Below, in pieces: positions 60,193-64,000 of a stretch of 64,000 nt of DNA. This DNA comes from CAYMZZ01 sp046297935 (GTDB lineage Bacteria; Bacteroidota; Bacteroidia; Chitinophagales; Chitinophagaceae): positions 1 through 64,000 of the forward strand of contig JBKBHA010000006.1 of assembly GCA_046297935.1 (NCBI GenBank). The letters run 5' to 3'. The position numbers and the translations under genes are program-made. The notes beneath the pieces are model-generated. The model saw nothing but the letters and a program-made list of their open reading frames with translations, made no database searches and was not told where the DNA came from. Positions within the stretch are counted from its first letter, which is position 1. Each line of letters begins with the position of its first letter.

Positions 60193-63100
60193 TTGCGTGG
60201 TTTGAGCCATTCCTTAAAAAATATCGCGATCCGAACGGCATTGCTGCTGCTGATATTGCATGCCGGGGTGCTGCTTTATGGGCAGTACGGATTCAGCTTT
60301 GATATCAAAAAACCAAAGGAATTTGAGAATCGAGTGCTGGGTTCCGAAAAGCCACAGAAGAAGTTTTCGGTCCCCCGCCGCTTTCTGCAAAATACGGTTA
60401 CACACTACAACTATTTCTTTAACGCTAATGTAAAACTGAACAATGTTCTGGCCCGCGCCAAACAGACGTTTCGTGAGGACTACACGCAATTACTTCCATT
60501 TTACAACTACACGCTCGATGCAACAATGGCCGACAGCGTGGAGCTGGATTCCATATCGTACAAAGCACAAACGGGTATCGTACTTCATGACCTGCGAAAC
60601 GACTGGGTTGATGATATGTACCTGCTATGGGGCATTACCTATTATCTGAAACAACAACACGATTCGGCCTATCTGATGTTTCAATTCATCAACTATGCCT
60701 TTGCCCCCAAGGAAAAAGACGGATACTATCTTACAATTGGCAGTGCACGCGACGGAAATAGTGCTACCAGTATTTCCACGAAAGAAAAAAAAGGGCTGGT
60801 TCGAAATTTGCTTTCTGATCCCCCCAGTCGCAACGAAACCTTTATCTGGCAAATCCGCAACTATTTGGCCCAGGAAAAATATGCCGAGGCGTCCAGTCTG
60901 ATTTTGGCGCTGCGCAACGATTCCATTTTCCCGGCACGCCTGCACAATGACCTGGCGGAAGTTCAGGCACTTTACTACTATCGGCAGTCCAACTGGGATA
61001 GTGCCGCGGCTTATCTCGAAAAAGCGTTAAGCAATGCCGGCAATTTGCAGGAAAGGGCGCGTTGGGAATACCTGCTCGGACAACTTTACGAACGCGGTCG
61101 CAGTAACGAACAGGCTACCAATTTTTACGAGAAAGCGATACAGCATACCACCGATCCGATTATGGATGTGTATGCCCGCCTGGCACTGGTACGTGTGAAC
61201 AAAGATGAAAAGGAAAATACGATCGACAACAATATCGCCAGCCTGTTGAAAATGGCCCGCCGGGACAAATACTACGACTATCGCGACATCATTTACTTCA
61301 TGGCGGCACAAATGGAACTGGAACGCAACAATCTGCCCGCAGCCATACAGCTACTGGAAAAAAGTACAAGGTATACCTCCAATAATCCCACACAACGCAA
61401 TAAAGCTTTTCTCCAACTCGCCGAACTGTCATTCCGCGAAAGAAACTATAGGGAATCGCTGCGTTATTACGACAGCGTTCAGCTCAATGATCAGAGTTTA
61501 CCAGATCCGGAAGCAATAGCTGCCAGAAAGTCGACGCTGACCAGCGTGGTGGCCGATTTAAATATTCTGCAACGGCAGGACAGTTTGCAAAAACTGGCGG
61601 CCCTGCCTGAAGATGAACGCCGCGAAATTGTGCGGAAGCTTCTTCGTCAACTACGTCGCGAACGCGGCCTGAAAGACGAAGTGACTACCACTGGCCGCGC
61701 ACGAAACGACAAAAATGATCCCCCATCGCTGTTTTCCGATAACGCAAAAGGGGAATGGTACTTTTATAATAGCGCATTAAGGCAGAAAGGACAGAACGAC
61801 TTCCGTTCCCGCTGGGGCAATCGACCTAATACCGACAACTGGCGTCGCAGTGATGTACAGTCTGGCGCCCGGACTTCCAATACCGTTGCCGGTGTCAGCA
61901 ACACAGGCTCTGCCAATGCTGCAACAGATGCCGATATCAGCTATGAATCGTTGATCGAACAAATTCCGTTGACAGAAGAAAAGATGAAGCAGTCCAATGA
62001 TTCAGTGATGAACGCGATGTATAGTCTTGGTGTGGCCCTTATTCAGGAATTGGAAGATTGCAAAGCCGGTACTGATACGCTAGTCGCTCTGCAAAGTCGC
62101 TTCCCCGAGTTTTCAAAAATGGATCAGGTGCTGTTCAACATTTATTATTGTTATCAGAAAACCGGAGAAAAAACAAGGGCCGCCGCGGTAAAAAAGATCA
62201 TGGCCGACCAATACAGCCACAGCAATTTCACCGCCATTGTAACCACGGGTAAAGACCCGCAGGGCAAGAGTAGACAGGATGAGGCTACGCGCACTTATGA
62301 ACAGATTTACGATCAGTTTCTGGAAGGTCGCTTTACTGAAGCCATCGAGAATAAACGAAAAGCCGACAGCACCTACGGACAAAATTTCTGGACACCCCAG
62401 CTTCTGTACATCGAAGCCGTATATTATATCAGACAGCGAAATGATAGCACAGCTACCAGGGTTCTTCAGAATATCATCAACCAGTTCTCTGGTCAGCCAT
62501 TGGCGGAAAAAGCAACCGTGATGCTCGATGTTTTGAGCCGACGAGCGGAGATAGAAGAAGAGTTGAGGAATATGGTTATCGAAATACCAGCAGAAGACAG
62601 CAGCAGCCTGGCCGCAGCCCCTGTTACAAGAACCAAAGCGCCTGATATCATAATCGACAACCGGCAATCAGCTCCACCGGTAGTAGATTCTGTGGCGCAA
62701 TTGTCAACAGTAAAGCTGCCTGAACCTAAGTTACAAAAACCTGATGTAACAGCTGTGGGCGATTCGAGCAGCACACGCACGCTCCGCGATACTACCAGCA
62801 CCCGGATATTGCCAGGTGCCGATGCACCAAAAGCGGTGGTGCAGGCTAACCCGGAAGCCTATTTCTACGACAGTAAAGTGCCTCATTACGTGGTGCTGGT
62901 GCTCAACAAGATTGATCCCATTTTTGTGGGAGAGGCTCGCAACGCGTTTTATCGCTTCAACCGAAATGAGTATTACAATAAAACCATGGAGGCGGAGCTA
63001 TTGGAACTGAACACAGAAGACCGCCTTCTGTTAATTAGTCCTTTTGCCACCGCCGAGGAAGCTCTTGCCTATGTAGACAAAACCCGCCCGCGTACGGCCA

Positions 63101-63240
63101 GTGAAATACTGCCCTGGCTGCGAGGTGGGAAATACAGTTTCCTGATCATCTCCGACCGAAACCTCGAACTGCTGAAAGCGAAGAAGGAAGTGCAGGCCTA
63201 CCGGGATTTCCTGGATCAGAACCTGCCCGGCAAGTTTTGA
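60193..63240 (+). CDS. porW: Type IX secretion protein PorW/SprE
   Basis: A 1015-residue TPR protein of the T9SS. It has an N-terminal signal (RTALLLLILHAGVLLYGQ), then the conserved SprE/PorW region (NTVTHYNYFFNANVKLNNVLARAK), tetratricopeptide repeats to about residue 480, a low-complexity Asn/Arg linker, more TPR-like helices and a C-terminal domain (VPHYVVLVLNKIDP to YSFLIISDRN). PorW joins the PorKN ring to the attachment side of the secretion machine. Family members are usually lipoproteins, but no Cys occurs in the first 40 residues here. No ATG is available; TTG at 60193 or 60202 must be used, preceded only by a weak AGGA. Confidence 0.88.
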   Translation: MRGLSHSLKNIAIRTALLLLILHAGVLLYGQYGFSFDIKKPKEFENRVLGSEKPQKKFSVPRRFLQNTVTHYNYFFNANVKLNNVLARAKQTFREDYTQLLPFYNYTLDATMADSVELDSISYKAQTGIVLHDLRNDWVDDMYLLWGITYYLKQQHDSAYLMFQFINYAFAPKEKDGYYLTIGSARDGNSATSISTKEKKGLVRNLLSDPPSRNETFIWQIRNYLAQEKYAEASSLILALRNDSIFPARLHNDLAEVQALYYYRQSNWDSAAAYLEKALSNAGNLQERARWEYLLGQLYERGRSNEQATNFYEKAIQHTTDPIMDVYARLALVRVNKDEKENTIDNNIASLLKMARRDKYYDYRDIIYFMAAQMELERNNLPAAIQLLEKSTRYTSNNPTQRNKAFLQLAELSFRERNYRESLRYYDSVQLNDQSLPDPEAIAARKSTLTSVVADLNILQRQDSLQKLAALPEDERREIVRKLLRQLRRERGLKDEVTTTGRARNDKNDPPSLFSDNAKGEWYFYNSALRQKGQNDFRSRWGNRPNTDNWRRSDVQSGARTSNTVAGVSNTGSANAATDADISYESLIEQIPLTEEKMKQSNDSVMNAMYSLGVALIQELEDCKAGTDTLVALQSRFPEFSKMDQVLFNIYYCYQKTGEKTRAAAVKKIMADQYSHSNFTAIVTTGKDPQGKSRQDEATRTYEQIYDQFLEGRFTEAIENKRKADSTYGQNFWTPQLLYIEAVYYIRQRNDSTATRVLQNIINQFSGQPLAEKATVMLDVLSRRAEIEEELRNMVIEIPAEDSSSLAAAPVTRTKAPDIIIDNRQSAPPVVDSVAQLSTVKLPEPKLQKPDVTAVGDSSSTRTLRDTTSTRILPGADAPKAVVQANPEAYFYDSKVPHYVVLVLNKIDPIFVGEARNAFYRFNRNEYYNKTMEAELLELNTEDRLLLISPFATAEEALAYVDKTRPRTASEILPWLRGGKYSFLIISDRNLELLKAKKEVQAYRDFLDQNLPGKF

Positions 63241-63379
63241 TCGCCTGCAACCATTCCCCTGAAGGATTCATCCTCCTTACTGGTTGAAAAAATTAGCCGA
63301 ACGGGCGGCGTGATGGGCCTGCTTTTTGCTAATTTCGGCTCGGTGTTGTTAGCAAAATCAACCTATTTCAAAAATTTCT

Positions 63380-64000
63380 ATGAAAAAAGCTGTCAAATAT
63401 TTCTGGCGCCTGTTCCTGGTCGGACTGGGTTCATTTATTCTACTCCTGGTTTTGGCCAATTTTGGCGTATTTGGCAAAATGCCCTCTCTGAAAGAACTTG
63501 AAAACCCTTCAATTCAACAGGCCTCGGAAGTATATGCCATTGATGGCACATTGATGGGCAAATACTACACGGAAAGAGGCAACCGTAGCAATGTGAAATA
63601 TCGCGACATTTCACCAAACGTGATCAATGCACTGATAGCCACTGAAGACGAACGATTTTACGATCATTCCGGGGTAGACACCCGTTCCACTCTACGCGCC
63701 GCCTTTACATTGGGTCGCGAAGGTGGTGGTAGCACCATCACCCAGCAGTTGGCAAAAGCACTGCTGGATCAGGGAAGTAAAAACCTTGCTCAGCGGATGC
63801 TGGAGAAACTGAAAGAATGGATCATCGCTGTGAAGCTGGAACGCAATTTCACAAAGGAAGAAATAATTACGCTATACCTGAACGCCGTACCTTTTGGAGA
63901 TAATGTTTATGGCATCCGCAATGCTTCACGAACTTTTTTCCAAAAAGAACCCGACAGGCTGGAAGTGGAAGAAGCTGCCGTTTTGATCGGTATGCTCAAG
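63380..64000 (+). CDS. Class A penicillin-binding protein (PBP1a type), 5' part
   Basis: The first 207 residues of a peptidoglycan glycosyltransferase/transpeptidase, cut by the window edge. An N-terminal membrane anchor (LFLVGLGSFILLLVLANFGVF) is followed by a GT51 glycosyltransferase domain: ATEDERFYDHSGVD carries the catalytic Glu, and GGGSTITQQLAKALL, RKEEIITLYLN-like and FFQKEPDRLEVEEAAVLIGML segments are in the expected order. It polymerises lipid II into glycan chains. It probably follows porW as a separate gene (139-base gap with a near-match -7 box TAATTTCG at 63330-63337 and a 7-bp AGCCGAA/TTCGGCT repeat). Confidence 0.93.
   Translation, partial: MKKAVKYFWRLFLVGLGSFILLLVLANFGVFGKMPSLKELENPSIQQASEVYAIDGTLMGKYYTERGNRSNVKYRDISPNVINALIATEDERFYDHSGVDTRSTLRAAFTLGREGGGSTITQQLAKALLDQGSKNLAQRMLEKLKEWIIAVKLERNFTKEEIITLYLNAVPFGDNVYGIRNASRTFFQKEPDRLEVEEAAVLIGMLK

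Noticed and set aside
1..64000. tRNA, rRNA, insertion sequences, integrases or att sites
   Set aside because: Intergenic regions were read for cloverleaf ends, transposase motifs and flanking repeats. None was convincing, so no mobile island boundary is claimed for the metal genes.

Overview
The window reads as chromosomal DNA of a member of the phylum Bacteroidota, most likely of the Chitinophagaceae or a close relative (family-level placement is inference). The main evidence is a type IX secretion system (T9SS): PorQ and PorW/SprE homologues, one exported protein with a gliding-motility type (type B) C-terminal domain, and one giant exported protein with a type A sorting domain. TAnnTTTG -7 promoter boxes, the rarity of clear Shine-Dalgarno sequences, a Porin_10-type porin and CzcA-TolC fusion efflux all point the same way. 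I saw no rRNA, tRNA, insertion sequence, phage or CRISPR locus.

Layout. 0-5 kb: small secreted proteins and lipoproteins, an M48 protease/YbjQ pair and an S1/P1 nuclease. 5-8 kb: a type B T9SS cargo behind a structured leader. 8-12.2 kb: a tightly overlapped operon (M42 peptidase, small membrane protein, methyltransferase, sulfatase-like membrane enzyme). 12.2-17.3 kb: PorQ, an arginyltransferase-like protein, a Crp/Fnr regulator and a Kef-type antiporter with its flavodoxin-like partner. 17.4-27.5 kb: one gene for a 3359-residue surface protein with 14 Ig-like repeats and three DUF4082 modules. 27.7-36 kb: an S33 hydrolase, an amidohydrolase, an M14 peptidase, a class I glutamine amidotransferase, an ATP-grasp-like ligase and a cupin. 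36-38.3 kb: Tex. 38.5-49.9 kb: a nine-gene heavy-metal island, all on the minus strand (HYC_CC_PP protein, two CxxC heavy-metal-domain proteins, TlpA thioredoxin, beta-barrel, TonB receptor, small membrane protein, RND-OMF fusion, adaptor). 50-55.2 kb: porin, purine nucleoside phosphorylase, a lipoprotein and SucC. 55.2-56 kb: a SymE-like toxin gene and a strongly structured intergenic region. 56-64 kb: GluQ, GNAT, a SprT/bactofilin cluster, PorW and the start of a class A penicillin-binding protein.

How it fits together. The T9SS components (PorQ, PorW) would export the two large sorted proteins. The metal island looks like an integrated capture-and-efflux unit: a TonB receptor under a palindromic operator, periplasmic CxxC proteins, a thioredoxin and a tripartite pump whose outer-membrane channel is fused to the inner-membrane transporter. 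Two genome-architecture features stand out: all six convergent gene junctions leave 11 bp or less between stop codons, and four genes have a -7 box exactly four bases before the start codon, which suggests leaderless transcripts.
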